Below are positions 24,661-36,270 of a stretch of DNA of 64,000 nt, in pieces. Origin of the DNA: Pseudolabrys sp. (GTDB taxonomy: Bacteria; Pseudomonadota; Alphaproteobacteria; Rhizobiales; Xanthobacteraceae); NCBI GenBank assembly GCA_022841665.1, contig JALHRB010000014.1, positions 1-64,000 on the forward strand, given 5' to 3'. The notes beneath the pieces are model-generated. The model worked only from the letters and a program-made list of their open reading frames with translations. It was not told where the DNA came from and searched no databases. The position numbers and the translations under genes were made by a program. Positions within the stretch are counted from its first letter, which is position 1; the number at the start of each line of letters is the position of its first letter.

Positions 24661-25671
24661 ATGCACGCCCCCACCACCGTCGCCCGCCTCCGCTGCGACG
24701 AACGCACCGCCCGCCGGGTCGCCGGCTTCCTGGCCGAGAGCCTGGACGCCAACGACACCGCCTGCGCCGCCTTCGAGGGCGAGGACGGGCAGTGGCAGGT
24801 GGCGATCCATTTCCGCGAGAGGCCGGACGAAGCGGCCGTGCGCGCACTGGTCGCGCTCGCCGCCGACGAGGGCGCGGCGCAGGCGCTCGCCTTCGACGGC
24901 GTCGCGACGCGCGACTGGGTGGCGGAGAGCCTGGCGGGCCTCAAGCCGGTGCGCGCCGGCCGCTTTATCGTGCACGGCGCGCACGACCGCGCGCAGGTGA
25001 GGCCCAACGAGATCGGCATCGAGATCGAGGCCGCGCTCGCCTTCGGCACCGGCCATCATGGCACCACCCGCGGATGCCTGCTGGCGCTGGACGGGATCGC
25101 GCGCAGGAGCAACGTGCGCCCTCTTATCCCTCCCCTGAAAGGGGAGGGTCGCCGCGCGCGGCGCGGCGGGGTGGGGTCGCTTCGCAATTCGACACAAAGC
25201 CCCCCACCCGGCCGCTACGCGGCCGCCCTCCCCCGCAAGCGGGGGAGGGATAAGAAAGTGCTCGACGTCGGCACCGGCTCGGGTGTGCTAGCGATCGCGG
25301 CGGCGCGGCGCATGCGCGTGCGCGTCACCGCCAGCGACATCGATCCGGTGGCGGTGCGCGCGGCGCAGGCCAATGCGCGGCTCAATGGCGCGCCGGCGAT
25401 ACGGTTCGTCACGGCCGCCGGCGTGACGCGCCGCGCCGTCTCTGCGCCCGGTCCCTACGATTTGATCTTCGCCAATATCCTGCTCGGGCCGCTGGTGCGC
25501 ATGGCGCAGCCGCTGAGCCGGCTGGCGGCGCGCGGCGCGCGCGTCGTGCTCTCCGGCCTGTTGCCGGCGCACGCCACTGCGGCGCTCGCCGCTTATCGCG
25601 CGCAAGGCCTGGTTCTCGAGCAGCGCATCCCGCTCGACGGCTGGATGACGCTGGTGCTGCGGCGACCTTAG
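24661..25671 (+). CDS. prmA: Ribosomal protein L11 methyltransferase with a repeat-derived insert
   Basis: SAM-dependent methyltransferase that modifies ribosomal protein L11, 336 residues. The N-terminal part (ALVALAADEGAAQALAFDGV, RFIVHGAHDRAQV) leads to IEIEAALAFGTGHHGTTRGC, a PrmA hallmark. After ALDGIARR there is a stretch of about 45 residues (154-199) read from a complete family B palindrome. The SAM-binding motif VLDVGTGSGVLAIAAARRM resumes immediately after it. YDLIFANILLGPLVRMAQPL and GARVVLSGLL complete the fold. The 135 bp insert is exactly 45 codons and has no stop, so the gene may still work. The start ATG at 24661 follows family D. Upstream in-frame codons come from that repeat. 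Confidence 0.9.
   Translation: MHAPTTVARLRCDERTARRVAGFLAESLDANDTACAAFEGEDGQWQVAIHFRERPDEAAVRALVALAADEGAAQALAFDGVATRDWVAESLAGLKPVRAGRFIVHGAHDRAQVRPNEIGIEIEAALAFGTGHHGTTRGCLLALDGIARRSNVRPLIPPLKGEGRRARRGGVGSLRNSTQSPPPGRYAAALPRKRGRDKKVLDVGTGSGVLAIAAARRMRVRVTASDIDPVAVRAAQANARLNGAPAIRFVTAAGVTRRAVSAPGPYDLIFANILLGPLVRMAQPLSRLAARGARVVLSGLLPAHATAALAAYRAQGLVLEQRIPLDGWMTLVLRRP
25122..25256. repeat. Family B palindromic repeat inside prmA, copy B3
   Basis: 135 bp bounded by TCTTATCCCTCCCCTGAAAG and AGCGGGGGAGGGATAAGAA, inserted between the substrate-side region and the SAM motif of prmA. It is close to the reverse complement of copy B2 1.5 kb upstream, including the internal GCGAAGCGACCCCACCCCGC segment. 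Confidence 0.95.
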
Positions 25672-25673
25672 TC

Positions 25674-25774
25674 GTCATTCCGGACGCCGCGCAGCGGCGA
25701 TCCGGAATCCAGATGCGATTTCGGAGAATGTCCTGGGTTCCGGGTTCGCGATTTCATGCGCACCCCGGAACGAC
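25674..25774. repeat. Family A palindrome, diverged copy A3
   Basis: Starts GTCATTCCGGACGCC two bases after the prmA stop and ends CCCCGGAACGAC. Inner arms are CGGAATCCAG and CTGGGTTCCGGG. It carries several mismatches to the family consensus. Confidence 0.8.
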
Positions 25775-25780
25775 AGTCTT

Positions 25781-25821
25781 GTGAAAACGAAACCGCCCCG
25801 GGCGGGGAGGCCGGGGCGGTT
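25781..25821 (-). terminator. Rho-independent terminator of the 79-aa gene
   Basis: Stem AACCGCCCCG / CGGGGCGGTT, followed on the minus strand by TCGTTTTC. It lies 20 bp downstream of the minus-strand gene at 25841. Confidence 0.78.
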
Positions 25822-25840
25822 GCGCAGGTGATACGCTGAG

Positions 25841-26080
25841 TTACCAGCCGCCGGACGGCATGTCGCCCGGCTCGATCTTGACCAGACGGTTGGTGCGCTC
25901 GTCGAACGTATAAGGCATCAGGTGCCTGTGCTTGCGGATCTCGGCGCGCGCTTTGCGCATGCGCGACTCGATCAGCGCATCCAAGAAGCGGACGAGCAGG
26001 CTCTTGCGCGGCGCAGCCGTCTGCGTGTCGGCGGCCTTGGCCGTGGGAACGCGCGCGACGCCATAAGTGACGGCAACCAT
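25841..26080 (-). CDS. Hypothetical protein, 79 aa
   Basis: Protein of 79 residues: a short N-terminal part, a basic amphipathic region (SLLVRFLDALIESRMRKARA, EIRKHRHLMPYTFDERTNRL) and the tail VKIEPGDMPSGGW. A good ribosome binding site (AAGGAG) precedes the ATG, and a terminator follows the stop. This isolated gene arrangement suggests a real, independently transcribed gene. It resembles small DUF1127-like basic proteins of Hyphomicrobiales only loosely, and no function is assigned. Confidence 0.7.
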   Translation of the reverse strand: MVAVTYGVARVPTAKAADTQTAAPRKSLLVRFLDALIESRMRKARAEIRKHRHLMPYTFDERTNRLVKIEPGDMPSGGW

Positions 26081-26427
26081 AGTGATCTCCTTTGCGGGAC
26101 CGAGGTTCTGCGAAACTCGGGAATTCGTCCTGATCTATTGCGGCGCAATATAGTCTATTTTGCACATGCGAAGTAGGCACGACGCTGCATAGACGACCAT
26201 ATAAATCCGCATGATCTCGTTAATTCATGATTCATATCGGCGGCAGGAATGCGACATTATTATTGCATTGCACATTTTTGAGTCATCAGGCCGCCGAGGT
26301 GCCGTATCAGGCGGCAAAGTAAAGCAATTGGCTGCGCTTATGCCCGCCGCCGCGGCAGCGTTGCCCTGGCCGGCATTATCCGCATGGCTGCGTTGCCCGC
26401 CGCGAGAACCGCTGTAGAGTGCCGGCC
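26081..26427. other. AT-richer intergenic region with divergent promoters
   Basis: 347 bp between the 79-aa gene (minus) and pepP (plus). It is clearly richer in A and T than its surroundings (for example CATATAAATCC, TTAATTCATGATTCATAT, CATTATTATTGCATTGCAC). It should hold both promoters. No coding frame with a recognisable product was seen. Confidence 0.5.
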
Positions 26428-28254
26428 ATGTTCGAGGCCCGCTTCCAAACCTTCGACGATTCGTCCGAGCGCGCGCACAGCGCGGCGCGCGTCGAAGCGT
26501 TGCGCGCCGAATTGAAGCGGCGCGGGCTCGACGGCTTCGTGGTGCCGCGCGCCGACCGCCAGCAGAACGAATACCTGCCGGCCGGCGAAGAGCGGCTCGC
26601 CTGGCTCACCGGCTTTACCGGATCGGCCGGCGCGGCGGTCGTGCTCGCCGCGCGCGCGGCCGTGTTCGTCGACGGCCGCTACACCGTGCAGGCGGACGCG
26701 CAAATCGACAAAAGCGTGTTCACCATCGAGCACCTGGTGGACAATCCGCCCGACCAGTGGCTGACGGCGAACGTCAAGCCCGGGACCAAAATCGGCTACG
26801 ACCCGTGGCTGCACACCGCCGATCAGGCCGAGAAGCTGCGCAAAGCCTGCGCCGAAGCCGGCGCCGAGCTGGTCGCGGTAGACGGCAATCCGATCGACGC
26901 GCTGTGGCGCACGCGCCCTGCCCCGCCCGCCGGCCCGGTGACGCTACGCGACATCAAGCTCGCCGGCGAAAGCGCCGCCGACAAGCTCGCCCGTATCCGC
27001 ACCGAGCTGGCCAAGCTGCGCGCCGACGCGGCCGTGGTGTCGGACCCGCAGAACGTCGCCTGGGCCTTCAACATCCGCGGCTCCGACATCGCGCATACGC
27101 CGCTGGCGCTCGCCTTCGCGCTGGTGCCGCGCGAGGGCCGCGCCAAGCTCTATATCGACGGCGGCAAGCTCGACAACAAAGTGCGCCACGCGCTGGAGGA
27201 CGTCGGCGACGTGCGCGCACCCGACGATCTGGCGCGCGACCTCACCGCTCTCAAGGACAAGACCGTGCGGCTCGACCAGGCGAGCGCGGCCGACGCGCTG
27301 ACGCGCCTGATCGCCGAGCATGGCGGCAAGCCTGCGCGCGGGCCCGACCCGATCGCACTGATGAAGGCGGTCAAGAACCACGCCGAGATCGCCGGCGCGC
27401 GCGCCGCGCATGCGCGCGACGGCGCGGCGGTGACACGCTTTCTGGCCTGGCTCGCGCGCGAGGCGCCATCCGGCAAGCTCACCGAGATCGACGCGGTGGC
27501 GGCGCTGGAGAGCTTCCGGCGCGAGACCGGTGTGCTGAAGGACATCTCGTTCCCGACCATCGCCGGCGCCGGGCCGAACGGGGCCATCGTGCACTACCGG
27601 GTGACGAAGGAAAGCAACCGCAAGCTCGGCATGTACGAACTGTTCCTCATCGATTCCGGCGCGCAGTACGAGGACGGCACCACCGACATCACCCGCACCA
27701 TCGCCGTCGGCACGCCGAGCGAGGAAATGCGCGACCGCTTCACGCGCGTGCTCAAGGGGCACATCGCCATCGCCACCGCGGTGTTCCCGGAGAACACCAG
27801 CGGCGCGCAGCTCGATCCGCTGGCGCGCGTGGCGCTGTGGCAGGCCGGCCTCGACTTCGATCACGGCACCGGCCACGGCGTCGGCAGCTACCTGTCGGTG
27901 CACGAGGGGCCGGCACGCATTTCCAAGCTCGGCACCGTGGCGCTGCGCCGCGGCATGATCCTGTCGAACGAACCGGGCTATTACAAAACCGCCGCCTACG
28001 GCATCCGCATCGAGAACCTGGTGCTGACGATCGCCGCGCCCGAGCCGGCGGGCGCCGAAAAGCCGCTCAACGCCTTCGAGACGCTGACGCTGGCGCCGAT
28101 CGAGCGCGCGCTGGTCGACGCCCGTCTGCTGAACGCCAAAGAGCGGCACTGGCTCGACAGCTACCACACGCGCGTAAACGAGACCATCGGCCCGCTGGTC
28201 GATGCCGAGACGCGGCGCTGGCTGGAAACGGCGACAAGGCCGCTGTCAGGCTGA
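26428..28254 (+). CDS. pepP: Xaa-Pro aminopeptidase (M24B)
   Basis: Cytoplasmic metallopeptidase of 608 residues that removes N-terminal residues preceding proline. It has two creatinase-like N-terminal domains (about 15-310; RQQNEYLPAGEERLAWLTGF, DGRYTVQADAQID) and a C-terminal M24 domain. Metal-site stretches are LIDSGAQYEDGTTDITRT (two Asp), FDHGTGHGVGSYLSVHEGP (His), LSNEPGYYK (Glu) and YGIRIENL (Glu). The C-terminal extension with FETLTLAPIERALVD is typical of the long eukaryote-like AMPP form found in alphaproteobacteria. The ATG at 26428 is chosen. A GTG three codons earlier is also possible. Confidence 0.93.
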   Translation: MFEARFQTFDDSSERAHSAARVEALRAELKRRGLDGFVVPRADRQQNEYLPAGEERLAWLTGFTGSAGAAVVLAARAAVFVDGRYTVQADAQIDKSVFTIEHLVDNPPDQWLTANVKPGTKIGYDPWLHTADQAEKLRKACAEAGAELVAVDGNPIDALWRTRPAPPAGPVTLRDIKLAGESAADKLARIRTELAKLRADAAVVSDPQNVAWAFNIRGSDIAHTPLALAFALVPREGRAKLYIDGGKLDNKVRHALEDVGDVRAPDDLARDLTALKDKTVRLDQASAADALTRLIAEHGGKPARGPDPIALMKAVKNHAEIAGARAAHARDGAAVTRFLAWLAREAPSGKLTEIDAVAALESFRRETGVLKDISFPTIAGAGPNGAIVHYRVTKESNRKLGMYELFLIDSGAQYEDGTTDITRTIAVGTPSEEMRDRFTRVLKGHIAIATAVFPENTSGAQLDPLARVALWQAGLDFDHGTGHGVGSYLSVHEGPARISKLGTVALRRGMILSNEPGYYKTAAYGIRIENLVLTIAAPEPAGAEKPLNAFETLTLAPIERALVDARLLNAKERHWLDSYHTRVNETIGPLVDAETRRWLETATRPLSG

Positions 28255-28259
28255 AATCC

Positions 28260-29471
28260 GTGCACGACATTCCCCGCAAGCCCGACCCCGGCGGCACGGC
28301 GACCCCCTGGCGCCTGCTGGCGCTGCTGATGGCGATGACCTCCATCGGCCCGGCCACGCTCAACATCGTGGTGCCGGCGCTGCCGACGCTGGCCACCCAG
28401 CTCGCCACCGACGCCGGCACGGTGCAGCTCACGCTGTCGCTCTATTTGCTCAGCCTCGCCACCGCGCAGCTCTTCCTCGGGCCTTTGAGCGACAAATTCG
28501 GCCGCCGGCCGGTGGTGATCGCCGGGCTGACCATCAACGTGGTGGCGTCGGTCGCGGCCATCGCGGCGACGTCGATCGAGATGCTGATCTTCGCGCGCAC
28601 GGTGCAGGCGATCGGCGCCGCCAGCGGCATCGTGATGGGACGCGCCATCATCCGCGACCTGTACGAGCGCGACCGCGCCGCCGCCATGATCGGGCTGGTC
28701 ACCACCGCCATGGTGATTGCGCCGATGATCTCGCCGCTGGTCGGCGGCATTCTCGACACCGCCTTCGGCTGGGAGGCGATCTTCCTCGCCATCGCGCTGA
28801 TGAGCTGCGTGGTGCTGGTCTGGGCGGCGATCGTGCTGCCGGAGACGCGGCCGGGGGGAATCGCGGAAGAGCCCGGCATGCTGTGGCGCGAATGGCGCGC
28901 GCTGTTCGGCCGCGCCAAATTCCACGGCTATGTATGGGTCGGCGCGCTCGGCTCGGCGCCGTTCTTCACCTTCCTCGGCGGCGGCCCGCATATCGTCGTC
29001 ACCATGATGGGCCGCACCTCGGCGGAATACGGCCTGTGGTTCGCGGTGACCTCGCTCGGCTACATGAGCGGCAACTTCGCCGCCTCGCGGCTGTCGCAGC
29101 GCTTCGGCGTCGACGCTATGATCGTGGCCGGCACCATTGTCGAGATCGTCGGCGCCTGCATCACCACGCTGCTGATCGCCACCGCCTGGGAGCTCGGGCC
29201 CGCCATCATTTTCCTGCCGCAGTTCATCATCTCCTTCGGCAACGGCCTGCTGCTGCCGAACGCCATCGCCGGCGCGGTCAGCGTCCGGCCGCAGGCGGCG
29301 GGCGCGGCCTCCGGCATCACCGGCTTCGTGCAGATGGCGCTGGGCGCGGCCGCGACGCAGGCCGTGTCGATGATCATCGCCAGCGCGACCACCGCGCTGC
29401 CGATGGCCTGGATGATGGTGGCCTGGGCGGCGGCGACCGGCGTGGTCTATGTGGCGCTGGTGCGGCGGTGA
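28260..29471 (+). CDS. MFS transporter, Bcr/CflA-type drug exporter
   Basis: Inner-membrane transporter of 403 residues with about 12 hydrophobic helices. It has the MFS loop motif GPLSDKFGRRPVVIAGL after helix 2, RTVQAIGAASGIVMGRAIIR in helix 4 and the antiporter-type motif VIAPMISPLVGGILDTAFGW. This pattern is that of the Bcr/CflA multidrug-resistance subfamily, which exports drugs in exchange for protons. The start is uncertain. GTG at 28260 lies five bases after the pepP stop and gives a normal N-terminal tail. An internal ATG at 28329 would remove part of helix 1. It is probably co-transcribed with pepP. Confidence 0.86.
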   Translation: MHDIPRKPDPGGTATPWRLLALLMAMTSIGPATLNIVVPALPTLATQLATDAGTVQLTLSLYLLSLATAQLFLGPLSDKFGRRPVVIAGLTINVVASVAAIAATSIEMLIFARTVQAIGAASGIVMGRAIIRDLYERDRAAAMIGLVTTAMVIAPMISPLVGGILDTAFGWEAIFLAIALMSCVVLVWAAIVLPETRPGGIAEEPGMLWREWRALFGRAKFHGYVWVGALGSAPFFTFLGGGPHIVVTMMGRTSAEYGLWFAVTSLGYMSGNFAASRLSQRFGVDAMIVAGTIVEIVGACITTLLIATAWELGPAIIFLPQFIISFGNGLLLPNAIAGAVSVRPQAAGAASGITGFVQMALGAAATQAVSMIIASATTALPMAWMMVAWAAATGVVYVALVRR

Positions 29472-29478
29472 CTGGCTC

Positions 29479-29612
29479 GTGTCCCGGGCGCAGCGCAGCA
29501 CGAAGCGAAGCGAAGTGTTGCGCTGCAGAACCGGGACCGCGGTTTCCTTTGAGAACAAGCTGGGTCCCGGATCCGCGGTGCACCGCTAACGCGCTGCACC
29601 GCATCCGGGACA
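29479..29612. repeat. Family C palindromic repeat, copy C1
   Basis: Starts GTGTCCCGGGCGCAGCGCAG and ends GCATCCGGGACA, with an inner GAACCGGGACC / GGTCCCGGAT-like pair. A second copy is at 56353, with a 20+ base identical left end. It lies between the convergent MFS and ligA genes. Confidence 0.85.
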
Positions 29613-29618
29613 AAAACT

Positions 29619-32239
<2,621 letters not shown>

Positions 32240-32293
32240 GCTGCGGCGTATGGATTCCGGGCCCGGCCCTTCGGGCCGTCCCGGAATGACGGA
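32240..32293. repeat. Half family A palindrome, copy A5, downstream of the GIY-YIG gene
   Basis: 54 bp starting directly after the GIY-YIG stop codon. The first 26 bases (GCTGCGGCGTATGGATTCCG then GGCCCG) and the end TCCCGGAATGACGGA are identical to the right half of A4. Only the loop differs. A further CGCCCCGGAATGAC stub is at 32305. Confidence 0.93.
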
Positions 32294-32318
32294 TAGATAA
32301 GTCCGCGCCCCGGAATGA

Positions 32319-33989
32319 CTAGGAGGCCGCCTTGAGCAGCCGCTCGGCGGCGGCGCGGGCCTCGTTGGTGATCTCGGCGCCGGCCAGCATGCGGGCGATT
32401 TCCTCGCGCCGCTTCTCGGCCGCCACCTCGGCGACGCGGGTGGCGACGCGCTTGCCCTTGTCCAGCGCATCCTTGCTGATGACGTAGTGCCGGGAGGCCT
32501 GCGCCGCCACCTGCGGCGCGTGCGTGACGGCGAGCACCTGCACGCCGCGCGCGAGCCGCGCCAGCCGCACCCCGATGGCATCGGCCACGGCGCCGCCGAC
32601 GCCGGTGTCGATCTCGTCGAAGACCAAAGTCGGCGCCGAGCCGCGGTCGGCCAGCACCACCTTCAGCGCCAACAGAAAACGCGCCAGCTCGCCGCCGGAG
32701 GCGACCTTCATCAGCGGGCCCGGCCGCGTGCCCGGATTGGTCTGCACCCAGAACTCGACGCGGTCGATGCCGTTGGGGCCCGCATTGGCGGGATCGCTGA
32801 CGATCTCGGTGGTGAACTTGGCACGCTCGAGCTTGAGCGGCTTAAGCTCGCCGTTCACCGCCTTGTCGAGCGCGGTGCCGGCCTTCAGGCGCGCCTTCGA
32901 CAGCGCCTCGGCGGCCTTGGCGAAGGCTAAGTCCGCCTCCTTGGCCTGCGCTTCCAGCGCCTTGAGCTTGTCCTCGCCGGCGTCGATGAGCGCGATGTCG
33001 TTCTTGTATTGCGCGGCGAGCGCGGCAAGGTCGTCGACCGGCACGTTGTATTTGCGCCCGGCGGCGCGCAGGCCGAACAGGCGCTCCTCGATGCGCTCCA
33101 GTTCGGCCGGATCGTAGTCGGCGGCACGCAGCGCAGCTTCCAGATGGGCGCGCGTCTCCTCCAGCGCGGTCAAGGCCGCGTCGAGCGACTTCACCGCCGG
33201 CTCGATCAACGTCGGCGCTTGCGCGCCGCGCCGCTCCAGCTTGCGGATGACGGCGGCGAACGCCGGCACGCTCGAATTGGCGCCGGCGACGGTCTCGTGC
33301 GCCTCGCGCAGATCCTCGGCCACCTTCTCCGACTGCATCATGAAGGTGCGGCGCTCGGCCAGGGCGGTCTCCTCGCCGGCCTGGGGCGCGAGCTTGCCGA
33401 GCTCGTCGACGGCGTGACGCAGCCAGTCGCCCTCGCGCTTGGCGCGCTCGACCTCGGCGCGGTGGGCATCGGCCGCCTCCTGCGCCTCGCGTTTGGCATT
33501 CCACAAGGTGACGACCTTGGCGGCGTCGCGCTCGAGTCCGCCGAAAGCGTCGAGCAGCGTGCGGTGCGTGCCGGCGTCGACCAGCGCGCGGTCGTCGTGC
33601 TGGCCGTGGATCTCGACCAGCGCCTGGCCAAGTTGTTTCAAGACCTGCACGCTCACCGGCTGGTCGTTGACGAAGGCGCGGGTGCGCCCGTCGGCGAGCT
33701 GGACGCGGCGCAGGATGAGGTCGTCCTCGGCCGGGATGTCGTTGGCCTTGAGCAGCGCGCGGGCAGGATGGCTCTTCGCCACGTCGAACACCGCCGTCAC
33801 CTGCCCCTGTTCCTGGCCCTGGCGCACCAGCGCCTGGTCGCCGCGCCCGCCCAGCGCCAGCGCAAAGGCGTCGAGCAGGATCGACTTGCCGGCGCCGGTC
33901 TCGCCGGTGAGCACGGCCAAGCCGTTGGCGAAATCGATGTCGAGCCGGTCGATCAGGACGATGTCGCGGATCGAGAGACGGGAGAGCAT
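32319..33989 (-). CDS. recN: DNA repair protein RecN
   Basis: SMC-like ATPase of recombinational repair, 556 residues. Walker A is VLTGETGAGKSILLDAFALA near residue 28. A long coiled-coil region occupies about 150-370. Near the C-terminus are GELARFLLALKVVLADRGSA (signature) and TLVFDEIDTGVGGAVADAIG (Walker B), followed by VQVLAVTHAPQVAAQ. The start is ATG at 33989 (MLSRLSIRDIVLI). The open frame continues upstream to 34106 only through repeat-derived sequence. It is separated from bamD by two repeats. Confidence 0.95.
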   Translation of the reverse strand: MLSRLSIRDIVLIDRLDIDFANGLAVLTGETGAGKSILLDAFALALGGRGDQALVRQGQEQGQVTAVFDVAKSHPARALLKANDIPAEDDLILRRVQLADGRTRAFVNDQPVSVQVLKQLGQALVEIHGQHDDRALVDAGTHRTLLDAFGGLERDAAKVVTLWNAKREAQEAADAHRAEVERAKREGDWLRHAVDELGKLAPQAGEETALAERRTFMMQSEKVAEDLREAHETVAGANSSVPAFAAVIRKLERRGAQAPTLIEPAVKSLDAALTALEETRAHLEAALRAADYDPAELERIEERLFGLRAAGRKYNVPVDDLAALAAQYKNDIALIDAGEDKLKALEAQAKEADLAFAKAAEALSKARLKAGTALDKAVNGELKPLKLERAKFTTEIVSDPANAGPNGIDRVEFWVQTNPGTRPGPLMKVASGGELARFLLALKVVLADRGSAPTLVFDEIDTGVGGAVADAIGVRLARLARGVQVLAVTHAPQVAAQASRHYVISKDALDKGKRVATRVAEVAAEKRREEIARMLAGAEITNEARAAAERLLKAAS

Positions 33990-34049
33990 GGCGGGCGTCG
34001 GCGTCCGGTAATGCGTCAATCGGCTCGTTGCCGATTCGTGCTCATCATT

Positions 34050-34084
34050 CATGACGTGGATGGCCGGGACAAGCCCGGCCAGGA
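34050..34084. repeat. Family D half element, copy D2
   Basis: Contains GGATGGCCGGGACAAGCCCG, the same right arm as D1 at 24564, forming a GGCCGGG / CCCGGCC hairpin. It lies just upstream of recN and is followed by family A copy A6. Confidence 0.75.
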
Positions 34085-34103
34085 CGCTGTGGAGACACCT
34101 AGG

Positions 34104-34210
34104 CATTCCGGGACGCGAGCGGCAAGCGAGCGGGCCCGGAATCCATACGCCGGAGCGCTACGGACTATGGATTCCGGGCTCGCGGCCTTGCGGCCGCGCC
34201 CCGGAATGAC
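34104..34210. repeat. Family A palindrome, copy A6
   Basis: About 107 bp with inner CCCGGAATCCATACGC / CTATGGATTCCGGG arms and right end GCCCCGGAATGAC. The left end is slightly degenerate (GGCATTCCGGG). It sits between bamD and recN. Confidence 0.88.
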
Positions 34211-34242
34211 GGAAGAAAACCGTGAGGTTCGCCGCCGCGAAG

Positions 34243-35151
34243 TTAGCCCAGCCCGACCTTCTTGAAGGCCTTGCTGATCCAGGAACCCTTGTTCTCGGAC
34301 GGCTCGACGCCGCCGCTCTTCACCAGGGTATAGGCGTGCTTGTACCAGACGCTGTCGGGGAAATTATGCCCGAGCACGGCGGCCGCGGTCTGCGCCTCCT
34401 CGACGATGCCGAGCGCCATATAGGCTTCGGTCAGGCGCTGCAGCGCCTCCTCGACGTGGCGGGTGGTCTGATAGCGGGTGACGACCACTTTGAAGCGGTT
34501 GATGGCGCCGGTGTAGTCCTTGCGCTCCAGGTAGTAGCGGCCGGTCAGCATCTCCTTGCCGGCGAGTTGGTCGCGCGCGACCTCGATCTTCTGCTTAGCG
34601 CTGTTGGCGTATTCGCTGGTGGGGTATTTGCGGATCACCTCGTCGAGCGCGGCGAGCGCCTTCTCGGTGCGGGCCTGGTCGCGGGTGATGTCGGGAATCT
34701 CGTCGAAATAGGACGCGCCGATCAGATACTGGGCGTAGGCGGCGTCGGGACTGCCGGGATGCAGCGTGATGTAGCGCTTGGCGGCGGCGACGCATTCCTC
34801 ATACTGACTGGCGGTGTAGTGCGCATAAGCCGACATGATCAGCGACTTGCGGGCCCATTCCGAATAGGGGTGCTGGCGATCGACTTCCTCGAACTTCTTC
34901 ACCGCCTCTTTCGGTTCGCGCTTGGCGTTGAGGTAGTAGAGGCCCTCGTTGTAGAGCCGGTCGGCCGGCTCGTCGGGCGGCTGGTCGTCCTTGCTGCCGA
35001 ACAGGTTGAAGCTGCTGCAACCGCCGACGGAAACCGCCAGCACCAGCATCGCCGCCGTGCGGGCAAAACGGCGGCCGCGCCGCGTGCGCTTCTGCGTCAC
35101 TGGCAGGGCGCCCTGAACCACAATGTCCTCGCTCACGGAATGCTTCTGCAC
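34243..35151 (-). CDS. bamD: Outer membrane assembly lipoprotein BamD
   Basis: Component of the BAM complex that inserts beta-barrel proteins into the outer membrane, 302 residues. The lipoprotein signal has a hydrophobic stretch AAMLVLAVSVGGC, with Cys as the probable lipidated residue at about 45. TPR-like helical repeats follow (LYNEGLYYLNAKREPKEAVK, ARKSLIMSAYAHYTASQYEE, AAYAQYLIGASYFDEIPDIT, VEEALQRLTEAYMALGIVEE). The N-terminus before the signal is unusually long (about 28 residues), so a start further inside is possible. It lies between recN and lpxC, the usual order in Hyphomicrobiales. Confidence 0.94.
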   Translation of the reverse strand: MQKHSVSEDIVVQGALPVTQKRTRRGRRFARTAAMLVLAVSVGGCSSFNLFGSKDDQPPDEPADRLYNEGLYYLNAKREPKEAVKKFEEVDRQHPYSEWARKSLIMSAYAHYTASQYEECVAAAKRYITLHPGSPDAAYAQYLIGASYFDEIPDITRDQARTEKALAALDEVIRKYPTSEYANSAKQKIEVARDQLAGKEMLTGRYYLERKDYTGAINRFKVVVTRYQTTRHVEEALQRLTEAYMALGIVEEAQTAAAVLGHNFPDSVWYKHAYTLVKSGGVEPSENKGSWISKAFKKVGLG

Positions 35152-35319
35152 GAAACCCCTCAGGCCACAAAACGCGCTCGTGTCCCAACCCTGTCTCGGC
35201 CGCCCTGCGGCAGCCCTCGCCCGCCATGATGTAAACGAAAAAGCGCGGCTCCGCCATGCAACTAAGCCGACATTCGGCCGGGATTAAGGCGGCGCGGTTA
35301 AGGCCTAAGCCTTTGATTT

Positions 35320-36270
35320 TCAGGAGACTTCCGGCCCGTAGGCGGGGGCGGAAAGCCCGGCCGTCTGGGCCTGGCCGCGGACGCGCCGTGTCCCTTCCGA
35401 AGCCTCGACCACCCGCCAAGCGGTCTTGTAGGCCATCAGGGCGGACAGGACGGCGTTGTTGAGCTTGTGGCCGCCGCGCACGGTCTTGTAGGCGGCGAGC
35501 AGCGGCAGGCCGGCCAGCGCCAGATCGCCGACCGCGTCGAGCACCTTGTGGCGCACGAACTCGTCCGGATAGCGCAGGCCATCGGCATTGAGGACGCGGT
35601 CCTCGCTCACCACCAAGGTGTTTTCGAAGGAGGCGCCGAGCGCATAGCCCGCGCTCCACAATTTGGCGACGTCCTTCATGAAGCCGAAGGTGCGCGCGCG
35701 CGCGATCTCATTGCGGAAGGTCTTTGGCTCGATGTCGAGCGCGAGCGCCTGCTTGCCGATCAACGGATGATCGAACTCGATCTCGGCCTCGACGCGGAAG
35801 CCGTGGGCATAAGGGCGCAGCTCGCCGAGGGCGCCGTCGCGCGCGACGCGCACCGGCTTGAGCACCTCGATGTAGCGGCGCGGCAGCGCGCGCGTGGTGA
35901 GGCCGGCCTGATCGAGCGCGTCGACGAAAGCGACGGCGCTGCCGTCCATGATCGGCACTTCCGGCCCGTCGATCTCGACCACGACGTTGTCGACGTTGAG
36001 ACCGCGCAGCGCGGCGAGCAGATGCTCGGCGGTGGAGCAGATCGGTCCCTTGGCGTCGCCCAGCACGGTGGCAAATTCGGTGGCGGTGACCGCCCGCACG
36101 TCGGCGCGGATTTCGCGCTCGATCGAGCCGTCGGCGGCAATGCGCTGGAAGACGATACCGCTGTCGTCGTCGCCGGGATGCAGCGTCATCGTCACGGGCT
36201 GTCCGGAGTGGACGCCGATGCCGGAGACGGCAACCTGGTCGCGCAGCGTTGTCTGCTTAGCGCCTTTCAT
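35320..36270 (-). CDS. lpxC: UDP-3-O-acyl-N-acetylglucosamine deacetylase
   Basis: Zinc enzyme that performs the committed step of lipid A synthesis, 316 residues. It begins KGAKQTTLRDQVAVSGIGVH, as expected. Zinc-site residues are His in STAEHLLAALRGL and the His and Asp in FVRHKVLDAVGDLALAG. ENTLVVSEDRVLNADGLRYP is also conserved. The ATG at 36270 gives the usual N-terminus. In-frame ATGs upstream, to 36333, are less likely. It lies between ftsZ and bamD. Confidence 0.95.
   Translation of the reverse strand: MKGAKQTTLRDQVAVSGIGVHSGQPVTMTLHPGDDDSGIVFQRIAADGSIEREIRADVRAVTATEFATVLGDAKGPICSTAEHLLAALRGLNVDNVVVEIDGPEVPIMDGSAVAFVDALDQAGLTTRALPRRYIEVLKPVRVARDGALGELRPYAHGFRVEAEIEFDHPLIGKQALALDIEPKTFRNEIARARTFGFMKDVAKLWSAGYALGASFENTLVVSEDRVLNADGLRYPDEFVRHKVLDAVGDLALAGLPLLAAYKTVRGGHKLNNAVLSALMAYKTAWRVVEASEGTRRVRGQAQTAGLSAPAYGPEVS

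Noticed and set aside
26757-28256. Upstream extension of the MFS transporter frame through pepP
   Set aside because: The upstream part is an out-of-frame reading of pepP. The transporter homology begins only near 28260.
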